A stretch of 64,000 nt of DNA. Source: Pontibacter liquoris (lineage in GTDB: Bacteria; Bacteroidota; Bacteroidia; Cytophagales; Hymenobacteraceae). Shown in pieces: positions 8,340 to 16,565 of this stretch. Numbering within the stretch: position 1 is the stretch's first letter; each line of letters starts with the position of its first letter. The notes under the pieces were generated by a model. The model did no database searches and was not told the DNA's origin. It saw only the letters and a program-made list of their open reading frames with translations. The stretch spans positions 372,001 through 436,000 of the forward strand of contig NZ_JALEBG010000001.1 of the NCBI RefSeq assembly GCF_022758235.1, read 5' to 3'. The position numbers and the translations under genes were made by a program.

Positions 8340-9281
8340 TTAGGCTTTGCTGGCGTTGATGTTGTCCAGGGCTTCCATTACTTCTTTCACGTGGCCACGC
8401 GAGGTTTCAAGCAGTTGCTTTTCCTCGTCGTTGAGCTGCAGCTCAATCACCTTCTCGATACCGTTCTTGCCAAGTATAACCGGCACACCCAGGTATACGC
8501 CGTCAATGCCATACTCGCCTTCCAGCTTCACGCAAACCGGGAACACCCGGCGCTGGTCGCGCACGATGGCCTCTACCATCTGAGCTGCTGCCGAGCCCGG
8601 TGCATACCAGGCCGATGTGCCCATCAGTTTTACCAGCTCGCCGCCACCGTTCTTGGTGCGCTCTACAATGGCGTTCAGTTTATCTTCTGCGATCAGCTCC
8701 GTAACCGGAATACCACCTACGGTAGTATAGCGCGGAAGCGGCACCATGGTATCGCCGTGGCCACCCATCAGTACTGCCTGGATGTCTTTTGGTGAAACGT
8801 TCAATTCTTCTGCTAAAAAGGCTCTGTAACGGGCTGTGTCCAGGATACCAGCCATACCCATTACGCGGGTGCGGGGCAGCTTGGAAGTAATATGGGCCGC
8901 ATACGTCATCACATCCAGCGGGTTAGAAACCACGATGATGATGGCATTGGGCGAGTATTTTACCACGTTTTCGGTTACCGACTGCACGATGCCCGCATTG
9001 GTCGAGATCAGATCGTCGCGCGTCATGCCGGGTTTGCGGGGCAGGCCTGACGTGATTACCACCACATCCGAATCCGCAGTGCGGGAATAATCGTTTGTCA
9101 CCCCAACGGTGCGGGTATCATATAAGTTAATTGGCGATTTTTGCCAGATATCAAGTGCTTTGCCCTCCGCAAAACCCTCTTTAATATCCACTAAAACTAC
9201 TTCGTTCGCGATTTCGCGGTAAGCCAGCACATCGGCGCATGTTGCCCCAACGTTACCAGCTCCAACTACAGTTACTTTCAT
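8340..9281 (-). CDS. mdh: Malate dehydrogenase
   Basis: This 313-residue lactate/malate dehydrogenase-type enzyme oxidises malate to oxaloacetate with NAD in the TCA cycle. It begins with a Rossmann motif GAGNVGATCA (7-16), an acidic residue at the end of the second strand (Asp32), and the active-site loop GLPRKPGMTRDD with Arg82 and Arg88. Arg at position 82 favours oxaloacetate over pyruvate. Asp148 and His175 in MGGHGDTMVP form the catalytic pair. Length and layout match the LDH-like MDH of Bacteroidota. It is monocistronic in this view, with a terminator shared with the convergent barstar-like gene. Confidence 0.95.
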   Translation of the reverse strand: MKVTVVGAGNVGATCADVLAYREIANEVVLVDIKEGFAEGKALDIWQKSPINLYDTRTVGVTNDYSRTADSDVVVITSGLPRKPGMTRDDLISTNAGIVQSVTENVVKYSPNAIIIVVSNPLDVMTYAAHITSKLPRTRVMGMAGILDTARYRAFLAEELNVSPKDIQAVLMGGHGDTMVPLPRYTTVGGIPVTELIAEDKLNAIVERTKNGGGELVKLMGTSAWYAPGSAAAQMVEAIVRDQRRVFPVCVKLEGEYGIDGVYLGVPVILGKNGIEKVIELQLNDEEKQLLETSRGHVKEVMEALDNINASKA

Positions 9282-9370
9282 TGTCGGATATACGTTATAT
9301 TGATTTTAGATACAGTTAACTCCGGTAAAATTAGAAAAATCTATTTGGAAAAACTTTGTTTTTGGATAAA

Positions 9371-9520
9371 AGACACAGGACATTAGACACAAGACTTTTT
9401 AATAAACATATTGTACCTCAACTCCTACAATGAGGCTTTTTGTTTCTGATCTTTTTGCTCCTACTTCTTTTTACTTTTACCAAAAATCAGCTATCAGAAA
9501 AGTCTTGTGTCCTGTGTCTT
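9371..9520. repeat. Inverted heptad-repeat array (GTCNNNN) between tilS and mdh
   Basis: The left arm at 9371-9399, read on the reverse strand, has GTC at a 7-bp period (GTC TTGT GTC TAAT GTC CTGT GTC). The right arm at 9498-9520 reads GTC TTGT GTC CTGT GTC in the forward direction. The arms are complementary apart from one extra unit in the left arm. The right arm ends 5 bp from the tilS stop codon. Confidence 0.7.
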
Positions 9521-9524
9521 ATAT

Positions 9525-10853
9525 CTAACGTCTTTCTATACTTATCTCCACCACCTGCTCAGTCTTGTCTGTTACTTTAAAGCGGTTGTCGGGGCGCTGG
9601 CCTACTACCCAGGCAACAGACTGGTCGGATACTAGTACCAGTGTTCGGGCTTTAAGGTTAGCCGGCACCTTTTTGTCGATCAGAAAATCGCTGATCTTTT
9701 TCTTGCCGTTCATGCCCAGCGGCACAAACCAGTCGCCTTCCTGCCAGGCGCGCAGCTTGAGGGGGAAGTGCAGCTGGCCGGCATCCAGGGCGGCCACATG
9801 CGGTTTGGTGTTGAGCTTATAGGTGGCCGCATCCGCATACCTTATACGTAAGTATACTTCACCGGCTGTTACTTCGGTATCGCCCTGTTGGATGAGGATA
9901 CTGCCGAACTGCTGCAGGTTGCGCGGCGTGATCACCAACTGCTCCCGGTCTTTGACCAAAGTATGGGTCGGTGATTCGAATTGTTTGCCCGAGATGCCTT
10001 CCAGCGCCGCCGCCAGCTCGAGCACCACGCTGTAACTGAAGTTGAAAGGGCGCAGCAGCTCGTGCAGCACCACCGGCAGGCCCGTGGCGTTGCGCAACGG
10101 CACCAGCGAAACATAGGTGGCGTCTTCGCCTTCTTTTATACTTTGCTCCCGCAGGTTTTGGATGTAAGCGGCCACAATCTGTTCGGCATGGCCCACGCGC
10201 TCGGCCGTGTGCTGCATGGTTTCCTCCAGGCTGGGATTGATCTCTTTCAGCACTGGAATGACCTCGTGGCGGATCTTGTTGCGCTGGTATTTGGTGGTTT
10301 CGTTTGAGGTGTCTTCGCGCCAGATCAGCTTTTTTTCCGTCACCAGCTCGTAAATATCGTCTTTGGTAACCGAAAGCATGGGCCGGATGATGTGGCCGTT
10401 CTTTGGCGGAATGCCGTGCAGGCCCGCAATGCCGGTGCCTTTGGTCAGGTGCAGCAATATGGTTTCGGTCGTGTCGTTGCTATGGTGGGCGGTGGCAATA
10501 TAATCGTAACCTTCCTGCTGGCGCACTTGCTCAAACCAGGTATAACGCAGGGTGCGGGCAGCCATCTGGATGGAGAGCTTTTCCTGGGCGGCAAAGGCGC
10601 GGGTGTTAAAGTTATCGGTAAAAAAAGGCACCTCATACTTTTTGGCGAGCTTTTTGATGAACAGCTGGTCGGCTTCGGCATCCTCGGCGCGCAGCCCGAA
10701 GTTGCAGTGGGCAATCGCAAATTCATACTTGAGCTGGTGCAGCATCTCGCATAATACCACCGAGTCGATGCCGCCGCTTACGGCAGCCAGAATCCGGCTC
10801 TCAGGCTGGCAGAGGTGGTGGGATTGTATAAAACTTAAAACTTTTTGCAGCAT
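9525..10853 (-). CDS. tilS: tRNA(Ile)-lysidine synthetase TilS
   Basis: TilS ligates lysine to C34 of the CAU-anticodon tRNA-Ile using ATP, so that it reads AUA codons. The N-type ATP pyrophosphatase P-loop SGGIDS lies at residues 26-31 from the chosen start, followed by HCNFGLRAEDAEAD and YIATAHHSNDTTET, which are characteristic of TilS. The C-terminal TilS domain ends with LRAWQEGDWFVPLGMNGKKK. I chose the ATG read from 10853 (MLQKVLSFIQ), because the longer frame back to 10946 would translate an intergenic repeat arm. It is divergent from the ostA-like gene. Confidence 0.93.
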   Translation of the reverse strand: MLQKVLSFIQSHHLCQPESRILAAVSGGIDSVVLCEMLHQLKYEFAIAHCNFGLRAEDAEADQLFIKKLAKKYEVPFFTDNFNTRAFAAQEKLSIQMAARTLRYTWFEQVRQQEGYDYIATAHHSNDTTETILLHLTKGTGIAGLHGIPPKNGHIIRPMLSVTKDDIYELVTEKKLIWREDTSNETTKYQRNKIRHEVIPVLKEINPSLEETMQHTAERVGHAEQIVAAYIQNLREQSIKEGEDATYVSLVPLRNATGLPVVLHELLRPFNFSYSVVLELAAALEGISGKQFESPTHTLVKDREQLVITPRNLQQFGSILIQQGDTEVTAGEVYLRIRYADAATYKLNTKPHVAALDAGQLHFPLKLRAWQEGDWFVPLGMNGKKKISDFLIDKKVPANLKARTLVLVSDQSVAWVVGQRPDNRFKVTDKTEQVVEISIERR

Positions 10854-10894
10854 AAGGAAGCGGCTGATATTTTTTGTAATTTTGAAGTATAGAT

Positions 10895-10966
10895 CAGACA
10901 AAAGATGATTAGACGATAGACAAAAGATTACACTATCCTTTATCAAAATGTCTTTTGTCCTTTGTC
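10895..10966. repeat. Inverted heptad-repeat array between tilS and the ostA-like gene
   Basis: The left arm (10895-10930) has GAC/GAT units mostly 7 bp apart (GACAAAA GAT.. GACGATA GACAAAA GAT). The right arm (10949-10966) reads GTC TTTT GTC CTTT GTC. It lies in the divergent promoter region of tilS and the ostA-like gene. Confidence 0.65.
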
Positions 10967-10977
10967 GGGATATTTAA

Positions 10978-12594
10978 ATGAACTACACAAAGCTACTGTA
11001 TTCTCTTGTCTTTACCCTGATTTCCCTGTCGGTTTTCGGGCAGAAGCAGCGGCAGCCGCAGACACAGGCGGGCAGGGTAGAACTGCTGCCGGGAGCCGAC
11101 TCTATTGTGGGCGGTGTTTTTAACGGCGAAAAGATCAACAAGCTCTATGGCAACGTGGTTTTTAAGCAGCGCGATACCTACCTGTATGCCGACTCGGTGT
11201 ATAAGTATATGAACCGCGATGTGCTGGAGGCGTACGGCAATGTGCGCATCAACAACCAGGCCGACACGGTGACGATTACCGGCGACCGGGGCACGTACAA
11301 CGGCATTAACCGTACGGCCAAAATGAGCGGCAACGTGGTGATGCGCGACCCCCGCATGACGCTGACCACGCCAAGTATGGACTACGACATGAAGACTCGC
11401 ACGGCTGTGTATACGGAGGGCGGCACTATTGTAGACCCCGAAAACAGGCTCCAAAGCCAGCGCGGCTCTTATGACACCAAGGCCAAGATGTTTACCTTTG
11501 AAGGTGATGTGAAGGTCTTTACCAAGGAGTATAACATCACGGCCGAGAACATGAAGTATAACACGCTCACCAAGGTGGTATACTTCCAGGGGCCTACCGT
11601 GATCAAAGGGCAGCAGGGCGATCTGTATGCCGAGGAAGGCACTTATAATACACTCTCCAAGATCTCGAACTTCGGCCGCAACGCCTATATCCTAACGCCC
11701 GAGTACCGCCTGGGCGGCGACAAGCTATACTATGACCAGAAGAACGGCTATGGCTATGCCGAGCAGAACGTCACGCTCAAATCGCTGAAAGATAATATTA
11801 CCATTTACGGACAGTCGGGCCGCTACTGGCGCGAGAAGGGCATTTCCAAAGTATACGGCAGCCCCATGATGGAAACCATCCTGGACAAGGATACACTCTA
11901 CATGTCGGCCGATACATTACTCTCCCGCGAGTCGAAAGCCGAAGGTATGCCCAGCATGCTCTATGCGTTTAACAACGTGAAGATCTTTAAGCACGATCTG
12001 CAGGGCAAGTGCGACTCGCTGAGCTTTAACCGCACCGACTCTATTATGTATATGAACCGCAAGCCGGTGCTTTGGAATGAGAAAAGCCAGCTAGTCGGCG
12101 ACACGATCCGGATGCACCTGCGCAATAAATCCCTGGACAGGATGTATATGTTCAGCAACGCTTTTATCATGTCGGAAGATACGATCCAGAATTATAACCA
12201 GGTAAAAGGCCGCGACATGGTAGCGTTTTTTCAGGAAGGCGACCTGCGGCGCGTGAACGTGAACGGCAACAGCGAGAGCTTATACTATGCTCTGAGCGGC
12301 GATACGGCGGTAACCGGCGTGAACAAAGCCATCTGCAGCAACATGGTGCTCAAGTTTGCAGATAATAAGTTGCAGACAATCTCGTTTCTGGTGCAGCCTG
12401 ATGCCAGCTTTATACCGCCGCACGAGTTGCAGGAGGAACAAAAAAAGCTGGAAGGGTTCAGCTGGCAGGCCGACCAGCGACCCAGCAAAGCCACCGTACT
12501 GGGCAAGCGCATGCCGGCCAAAATAAAACCGGTGCCGAAAGTGCAGCCGGTCAAGGCGGCAAAGCCTAAAAAAGCAAAAAAGAACCAAAAATAG
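10978..12594 (+). CDS. OstA-like (LptA/LptD N-domain type) exported protein
   Basis: This 538-residue protein has a signal peptide ending near FGQ (residue 22). The rest consists of repeated short beta-strand units of the OstA/LptA jelly-roll kind, such as KLYGNVVFKQRDTYLYADS, EAYGNVRIN and MSGNVVMRD, over about residues 50-300. OstA-type proteins bind lipopolysaccharide and bridge or receive it at the outer membrane. The basic Lys/Pro/Ala-rich C-terminal 45 residues look unstructured. It is the first gene of the forward block containing bamD, rpoZ, coaC/coaB and DUF4835, which fits an envelope role. A direct LPS role is inferred from the fold only. Confidence 0.8.
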   Translation: MNYTKLLYSLVFTLISLSVFGQKQRQPQTQAGRVELLPGADSIVGGVFNGEKINKLYGNVVFKQRDTYLYADSVYKYMNRDVLEAYGNVRINNQADTVTITGDRGTYNGINRTAKMSGNVVMRDPRMTLTTPSMDYDMKTRTAVYTEGGTIVDPENRLQSQRGSYDTKAKMFTFEGDVKVFTKEYNITAENMKYNTLTKVVYFQGPTVIKGQQGDLYAEEGTYNTLSKISNFGRNAYILTPEYRLGGDKLYYDQKNGYGYAEQNVTLKSLKDNITIYGQSGRYWREKGISKVYGSPMMETILDKDTLYMSADTLLSRESKAEGMPSMLYAFNNVKIFKHDLQGKCDSLSFNRTDSIMYMNRKPVLWNEKSQLVGDTIRMHLRNKSLDRMYMFSNAFIMSEDTIQNYNQVKGRDMVAFFQEGDLRRVNVNGNSESLYYALSGDTAVTGVNKAICSNMVLKFADNKLQTISFLVQPDASFIPPHELQEEQKKLEGFSWQADQRPSKATVLGKRMPAKIKPVPKVQPVKAAKPKKAKKNQK

Positions 12595-12631
12595 CCTTTT
12601 GCTGCCATTGCAGCGAGTCCGTATTTCTGTT

Positions 12632-12662
12632 TTGTAAATCACACAGATATTGTATAATTTTG
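12632..12662 (+). promoter_or_regulatory. Predicted Bacteroidota sigma-A promoter of bamD
   Basis: TTG at 12632-12634, a 20-nt spacer, then TAATTTTG at 12655-12662 match the Bacteroidota consensus TTG-N19/20-TAnnTTTG. The bamD ATG begins only 8 nt after the -7 box, so a transcript from here would be leaderless or nearly so. Confidence 0.55.
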
Positions 12663-12669
12663 CCCGTTC

Positions 12670-13494
12670 ATGAATAAAGGCTTCCTCCATACCATTGCCC
12701 TGATCGGCATGTTGCTGTTTGCCACTGGTTGTAGCAACTTCCAGAAGATATTAAAAAGCAACAACGTTGACGAAAAGTATAAGGCTGCCCTGCAGTACTA
12801 CGAAAAGGGAGATTATTACCGTGCAAACCAGCTGTTTGAGCAGGTGTTGCCTTTGATGACCGGCAGGCCCGAGGCCGAGCAGGCAAAGTTTTACTTTGCC
12901 AACACGTACTTTCAGCAGAAGGATTATCTGCTGAGCGCCTTCCACTTCAAAAGCTTCTACGACACCTACCAGCGCAGCCCGCTGGCAGAGCAGGCCCTGT
13001 TTATGCAGGCCAAATCGCTTTATAACCAGTCGCCGGGCTACGAGCAGGACCAGAGCAGCACGCTGACAGCGATCGAGGCTTTGCAGGAGTTCCAGGTGCG
13101 CTACCCGCAAAGCGAGCTCACTAAGGAGGCCAACGCCATGATCGATGCGTTGAACATGAAGCTCGACAAAAAGGCTTACGACAATGCCAAGCTATACTAT
13201 CAGATCCGGTATTACCGCTCGGCCGTGGTGGCTTTCAATAACTTTATAAAGGAGCATGCTTCTTCTCCGTACAGCGAGGAAGCCGCTTACCTGCGCCTGG
13301 ATGCCCAATACCGTTTTGCCCAGGAAAGCGTGCCCGCCAAACAGCAGGAGCGCTACATGGAAGCCCTCGATTATTACCAGACCTTTGTAGACCAGTATCC
13401 TGACAGCAAGTTTAAGCGTAGTGCAGAACAGGTGTACGACAATGCCCTAGCAGAACTGGAAAAAGTAAAAAAACAAAATCAAGCAAATTCTTAA
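12670..13494 (+). CDS. bamD: Outer membrane protein assembly factor BamD
   Basis: BamD is the lipoprotein partner of BamA in inserting beta-barrel proteins into the outer membrane. The 274-residue product has a signal peptide with lipobox LLFATGC (Cys21). It then has about five tetratricopeptide-like helical pairs, visible as KAALQYYEKGDYYRANQLFEQ, AKFYFANTYFQQKDYLLSA, YYRSAVVAFNNFIKEH and LDYYQTFVDQYPDSK. Length and the N-terminal SNFQKILKS segment match Bacteroidota BamD. The rpoZ-like gene starts 10 bp after its stop, so both are probably cotranscribed. Confidence 0.93.
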   Translation: MNKGFLHTIALIGMLLFATGCSNFQKILKSNNVDEKYKAALQYYEKGDYYRANQLFEQVLPLMTGRPEAEQAKFYFANTYFQQKDYLLSAFHFKSFYDTYQRSPLAEQALFMQAKSLYNQSPGYEQDQSSTLTAIEALQEFQVRYPQSELTKEANAMIDALNMKLDKKAYDNAKLYYQIRYYRSAVVAFNNFIKEHASSPYSEEAAYLRLDAQYRFAQESVPAKQQERYMEALDYYQTFVDQYPDSKFKRSAEQVYDNALAELEKVKKQNQANS

Positions 13495-13504
13495 GTAAGT
13501 ATAT

Positions 13505-13834
13505 ATGGCAGCAGTTTCATCATCAATCGTTACCCGCAATATGGCCGATTTTGCAAAGCAAACCGGCAATGTGTATAAGTCTGTGTCTGTGATCTCGAAA
13601 AGAGCCAACCAGATTTCCGTGAAGCTGAAGGAGGAATTGAATTCGAAGCTGGCTGAGTTTGCCACAACCGTGGATAACCTGGAAGAAGTGTTCGAAAACC
13701 GCGAGCAGATCGAGATCTCCAAGCATTACGAGCGCCTGCCGAAGCCTACGAACCTGGCGATCGAGGAGTTCCTGGAAGGCAAAGTATACCTGCGCGAGCC
13801 GGACGAAGAGCAGCAGGAAGAAATCAACCTGTAG
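13505..13834 (+). CDS. rpoZ: DNA-directed RNA polymerase omega subunit, Rpb6-like
   Basis: This 109-residue protein is the Bacteroidota form of omega, related to eukaryotic Rpb6, which helps assemble RNA polymerase around the beta-prime subunit. The N-terminal half contains NVYKSVSVISKRANQISVKLK, the region of the conserved RANQ motif, followed by an acidic C-terminus. The gene lies between bamD and the coaC half of coaBC, an order commonly seen in this phylum. It is 13 bp upstream of coaC. Confidence 0.88.
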   Translation: MAAVSSSIVTRNMADFAKQTGNVYKSVSVISKRANQISVKLKEELNSKLAEFATTVDNLEEVFENREQIEISKHYERLPKPTNLAIEEFLEGKVYLREPDEEQQEEINL

Positions 13835-13847
13835 TATACAGGCACAC

Positions 13848-14408
13848 ATGCTCCGGCAGAAGAAAATCATACTGGGAGTTTGCGGAAGTATAGCAGCCTA
13901 CAAAGCGGCGCTGCTTGTCCGCCAGCTCATTAAAGCAGAAGCAGAAGTACAGGTGATCCTGACCACTTCTGCTTCTGACTTTATAACCCCGCTTACCCTG
14001 GCAACGCTTTCCAAACGGCCTGTGCTCAGCCAGTTTGTAAAAGACGGGACCGGCGAGTGGAACAACCACGTGGAACTGGGCCTGTGGGCCGATGCCCTGG
14101 TTGTGGCCCCTGCCAGCGCCAACACGGTGGCTAAAATGGCCAACGGCTTCTGCGACAACCTGCTTACGGCTACCTACCTGTCGGCGCGCTGCCCCGTGTT
14201 TGTGGCTCCGGCCATGGATTTGGACATGTACCGGCACCCGGCTGTGCAGGCCAACTTTAGCAAGCTGCGGGGCTATGGCAACCGCATCATCGAGGCAGGG
14301 TACGGCGAGCTGGCTAGCGGGCTGGTAGGGCAGGGGCGTATGGCCGAGCCCGAAGAAATTATTCAGGTGCTACAGAACTTCTTTGCAGGTGACCGCATAT
14401 TCGTTTAA
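13848..14408 (+). CDS. coaC: Phosphopantothenoylcysteine decarboxylase part of CoaBC (CoaC), separate frame
   Basis: This frame encodes 186 residues of the flavin-dependent decarboxylase half of CoaBC, which makes 4-phosphopantetheine in coenzyme A synthesis. The start ATG at 13848 gives MLRQKKIILGVCGSIAAYKA. The active-site His lies in WNNHVELGLWAD, the substrate-binding PASANTVAKMANGFCDNLL follows, and the Cys of the recognition flap is in ARCPVFVAPAMDLDM. The frame stops at 14408 with AGDRIFV, just where fused CoaBC proteins continue into the CoaB half. The CoaB half lies in the next frame and overlaps by 26 bp. This is either a real split, a frameshift or a sequence error. Confidence 0.85.
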   Translation: MLRQKKIILGVCGSIAAYKAALLVRQLIKAEAEVQVILTTSASDFITPLTLATLSKRPVLSQFVKDGTGEWNNHVELGLWADALVVAPASANTVAKMANGFCDNLLTATYLSARCPVFVAPAMDLDMYRHPAVQANFSKLRGYGNRIIEAGYGELASGLVGQGRMAEPEEIIQVLQNFFAGDRIFV

Positions 14409-15051
14409 CGGGAAAACCGTCGTGCTGACGGCAGGCCCCACCTATGAGCCCATCGATCCGGTGCGCTTTATCGGCAACCACTCTACCGGTAAAATGGGCT
14501 TTGCGCTGGCCGAGGCCTTTGCTGAGCAGGGTGCCCGGGTGCAGCTTGTGAGCGGGCCTACCACGCAACAGGCGCAGCACCCGAACATCACGGTAAACCC
14601 GGTTACCACAGCCGACGAGATGTATGCTGCCGTACAAGCCTTGGCACCGCAGGCCGCTATCCTCGTGTTTGCCGCAGCCGTAGCAGATTACAAACCCAAA
14701 GTAACGGCCGACAAAAAAATAAAGAAATCCGGGAACGAGCTCACGATTGCCCTGGTTAAGAACGTTGATATAGCAGCAGAGCTGGGCAAAGTGAAGCAGC
14801 CGGGCCAGTTTTCGGTAGGCTTTGCCCTGGAAACAGACAACGAAAGCGCCAACGCCCGTGAAAAGCTGCATAAAAAGAATTTAGACATGATCGTGCTCAA
14901 CTCCCTGAATGACCCCGGGGCCGGATTTAAGCACGACACAAATAAAATTACAATAATAGAGGAGGAGGCTACCACAGCTTTTGAGCTAAAAACCAAGCGC
15001 GAAGTGGCCCTTGATATTGTTCACTTAATCTGGGAGAGACTACATGGCTAA
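14383..15051 (+). CDS. coaB: Phosphopantothenate-cysteine ligase part of CoaBC (CoaB), separate frame
   Basis: This frame encodes about 222 residues of the CoaB half, which couples 4-phosphopantothenate to cysteine using CTP. The hallmark TAGPTYEPIDPVRFIGNHST and the later VFAAAVADYKP and KSG segments are present, so the domain looks intact. No ATG precedes the conserved core; the only early initiation codon I see is TTG at 14383, inside the end of the coaC frame. A one-base shift anywhere in about 14340-14405 would restore a normal fused CoaBC of about 400 residues. The stop overlaps the start of the DUF4835 gene by 8 bp. Confidence 0.82.
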   Translation: MQVTAYSFNGKTVVLTAGPTYEPIDPVRFIGNHSTGKMGFALAEAFAEQGARVQLVSGPTTQQAQHPNITVNPVTTADEMYAAVQALAPQAAILVFAAAVADYKPKVTADKKIKKSGNELTIALVKNVDIAAELGKVKQPGQFSVGFALETDNESANAREKLHKKNLDMIVLNSLNDPGAGFKHDTNKITIIEEEATTAFELKTKREVALDIVHLIWERLHG

Positions 15052-15949
15052 GAAGATACTTGTTTTGCTGCTCATGTGCCTGGCTGTTTGGAACGCAAAT
15101 GCCCAGGAGCTGCAGTGCGATGTGGTAGTGAACAGCGACCAGGTGCAGTACACCGACCGGCAGTTGTTTACGGACATGCAGACGCGCATCTTCGAGTTTA
15201 TGAACAACCGCCGCTGGTCTGACCAGCCTTACCGCCCGGACGAGCGCATCAAGTGCCGCCTGATGATCAGCCTGACGGAAATGCCCGAGATCGGCACCTT
15301 TAAAGCCAACGTGCAGGTGGTGTCGGTGCGGCCGGCCTACGGTACAGGTTACGAATCCACGCTTTTCTCCTTTGTAGACAAAGACTGGACCTTCCAGTTC
15401 AACAACGCCCAGCAGCTGGATTACGCTGAAAACAATTTTACCTCTAACCTGGCCTCGATGCTGGCTTTTTATGCCAACATGATCATCGGCATCGACAACG
15501 ACAGCTTTGGCAAACTAGGCGGCGCCCCGGCCTTCGATAAAGCACGCAGCATCCTGAATTTGGCCGCCTCGCAGGGAGCCGTTTACCCGGGATGGAAGCC
15601 TTTTGAAAGCAACCGCAACCGCTACTGGCTCATCGACAACCTACAGGACCCGCAGTTTCTGCCTTACCGCCAGGGGCTTTATACCATGCACCGCCAAGGT
15701 CTCGATTTGATGGTAGACAAACCGGAGCAGGCGCGCAAAGCGGTGCTCGGCGTACTACAGGATATCCAGAAGCTGCAGCAGCAGAAACCCGGCTCGGCCA
15801 TACTTCGCTCTTTCTTCGATGCCAAATCCGACGAGCTGGTGAACATGTATAAAGCGGCCGCTCCCGCCGATAAACAGCAGGCCTATACGATCCTCACGCA
15901 GGCAGACCCCACCAATAGCAGCAAATACGAGGTTTTGCTAAAACGCTAA
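15044..15949 (+). CDS. DUF4835 family protein (PorD-like)
   Basis: This 301-residue exported protein has a signal peptide (MAKKILVLLLMCLAVWNANA). The mature part begins QELQCDVVVNSDQVQYTDRQ, typical of the DUF4835 family, and later has YPGWKPFESNRNRYWLIDNL. The family is restricted to Bacteroidota and has been linked to type IX secretion under the name PorD; that link is from memory and not shown here. The gene overlaps the end of coaB by 8 bp, and the order rpoZ-coaBC-DUF4835-recN is commonly conserved. Confidence 0.85.
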   Translation: MAKKILVLLLMCLAVWNANAQELQCDVVVNSDQVQYTDRQLFTDMQTRIFEFMNNRRWSDQPYRPDERIKCRLMISLTEMPEIGTFKANVQVVSVRPAYGTGYESTLFSFVDKDWTFQFNNAQQLDYAENNFTSNLASMLAFYANMIIGIDNDSFGKLGGAPAFDKARSILNLAASQGAVYPGWKPFESNRNRYWLIDNLQDPQFLPYRQGLYTMHRQGLDLMVDKPEQARKAVLGVLQDIQKLQQQKPGSAILRSFFDAKSDELVNMYKAAAPADKQQAYTILTQADPTNSSKYEVLLKR

Positions 15950-16021
15950 AATTTTTAGAATTTCCCTAAAAGCACGTATCTTCACGGAGCATAACTTGCT
16001 GCCGAATTTATACCTGTGCCC

Positions 16022-16252
16022 ATGGGAAAACGCCAGATCCGCATCTTCCGGAAAGACATTGTAAACCGTGCATCCGAACTGCTGCTGCAACCGGCCGTGC
16101 AGGTGGTGCTGCGCAGCAGGGTCGTTTTGCATGGCGTGCTGGAAAAGCTAAATCAGGAGCAACTACAACTGCAGGATCAGCGTTTTGGCCGGCATGTAGT
16201 GTCAGTGGCTGAGATAGAGGAAATCATCTACGATCTGGAAGCGCCGTGGTAG
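16022..16252 (+). CDS. Small conserved-type hypothetical protein
   Basis: This 76-residue soluble protein reads MGKRQIRIFRKDIVNRASEL at its start and ends in EIEEIIYDLEAPW. It has a basic N-terminal strand followed by short alternating hydrophobic segments, as in a small beta-barrel (Sm/SH3-like) fold, but that is a guess. The ATG at 16022 is preferred over an in-frame GTG two codons upstream. The gene sits between the DUF4835 gene and recN. I do not recognise a named family. Confidence 0.5.
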   Translation: MGKRQIRIFRKDIVNRASELLLQPAVQVVLRSRVVLHGVLEKLNQEQLQLQDQRFGRHVVSVAEIEEIIYDLEAPW

Positions 16253-16293
16253 GATGTAGCGCAAGTATAGTAAGTATAAAATGCAGTCCTTTG

Positions 16294-16396
16294 CTGGCGC
16301 AGGCGTCCGCTTGTGCCTGGGTTACCCGTAAAGTATGAAGTATAATAGCCGCTTTTACGACAGGAGCAGCAAGGCACAAGCGGACGCTTGCGGCAG
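16294..16396. repeat. Inverted-repeat element upstream of recN
   Basis: Imperfect 25-bp arms lie at 16294-16318 and 16372-16396, with a perfect 16-bp core GCGTCCGCTTGTGCCT / AGGCACAAGCGGACGC (16303-16318 and 16372-16387). Three AAGTATA words occur in or next to it. The 16253-16565 gap holds nothing else that I can support. Confidence 0.65.
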
Positions 16397-16565
16397 CAGG
16401 CCAGAAGAAAGGCTTCTATCTCTGTTGATAAAGTATAACGGGGTTGCTATCCGACTTAAAATGAAGCATACCGTAAATTTCATACTTCAAAAAAGAACAG
16501 AATTAACGAACTTTAGCATAGGCAAAAAGTCTTACATCTATTGCTACAGTTTTGTGTCTTAGAAT

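Noticed and set aside
10854..10946. Upstream extension of TilS starting with MIKDSVIF
   Set aside because: The added 31 residues come from the inverted heptad-repeat arm, and the internal ATG gives the normal TilS N-terminus.
16335..16562. 75-residue forward open frame upstream of recN
   Set aside because: It begins in the inverted-repeat element and has no recognisable features; composition follows the repeat.
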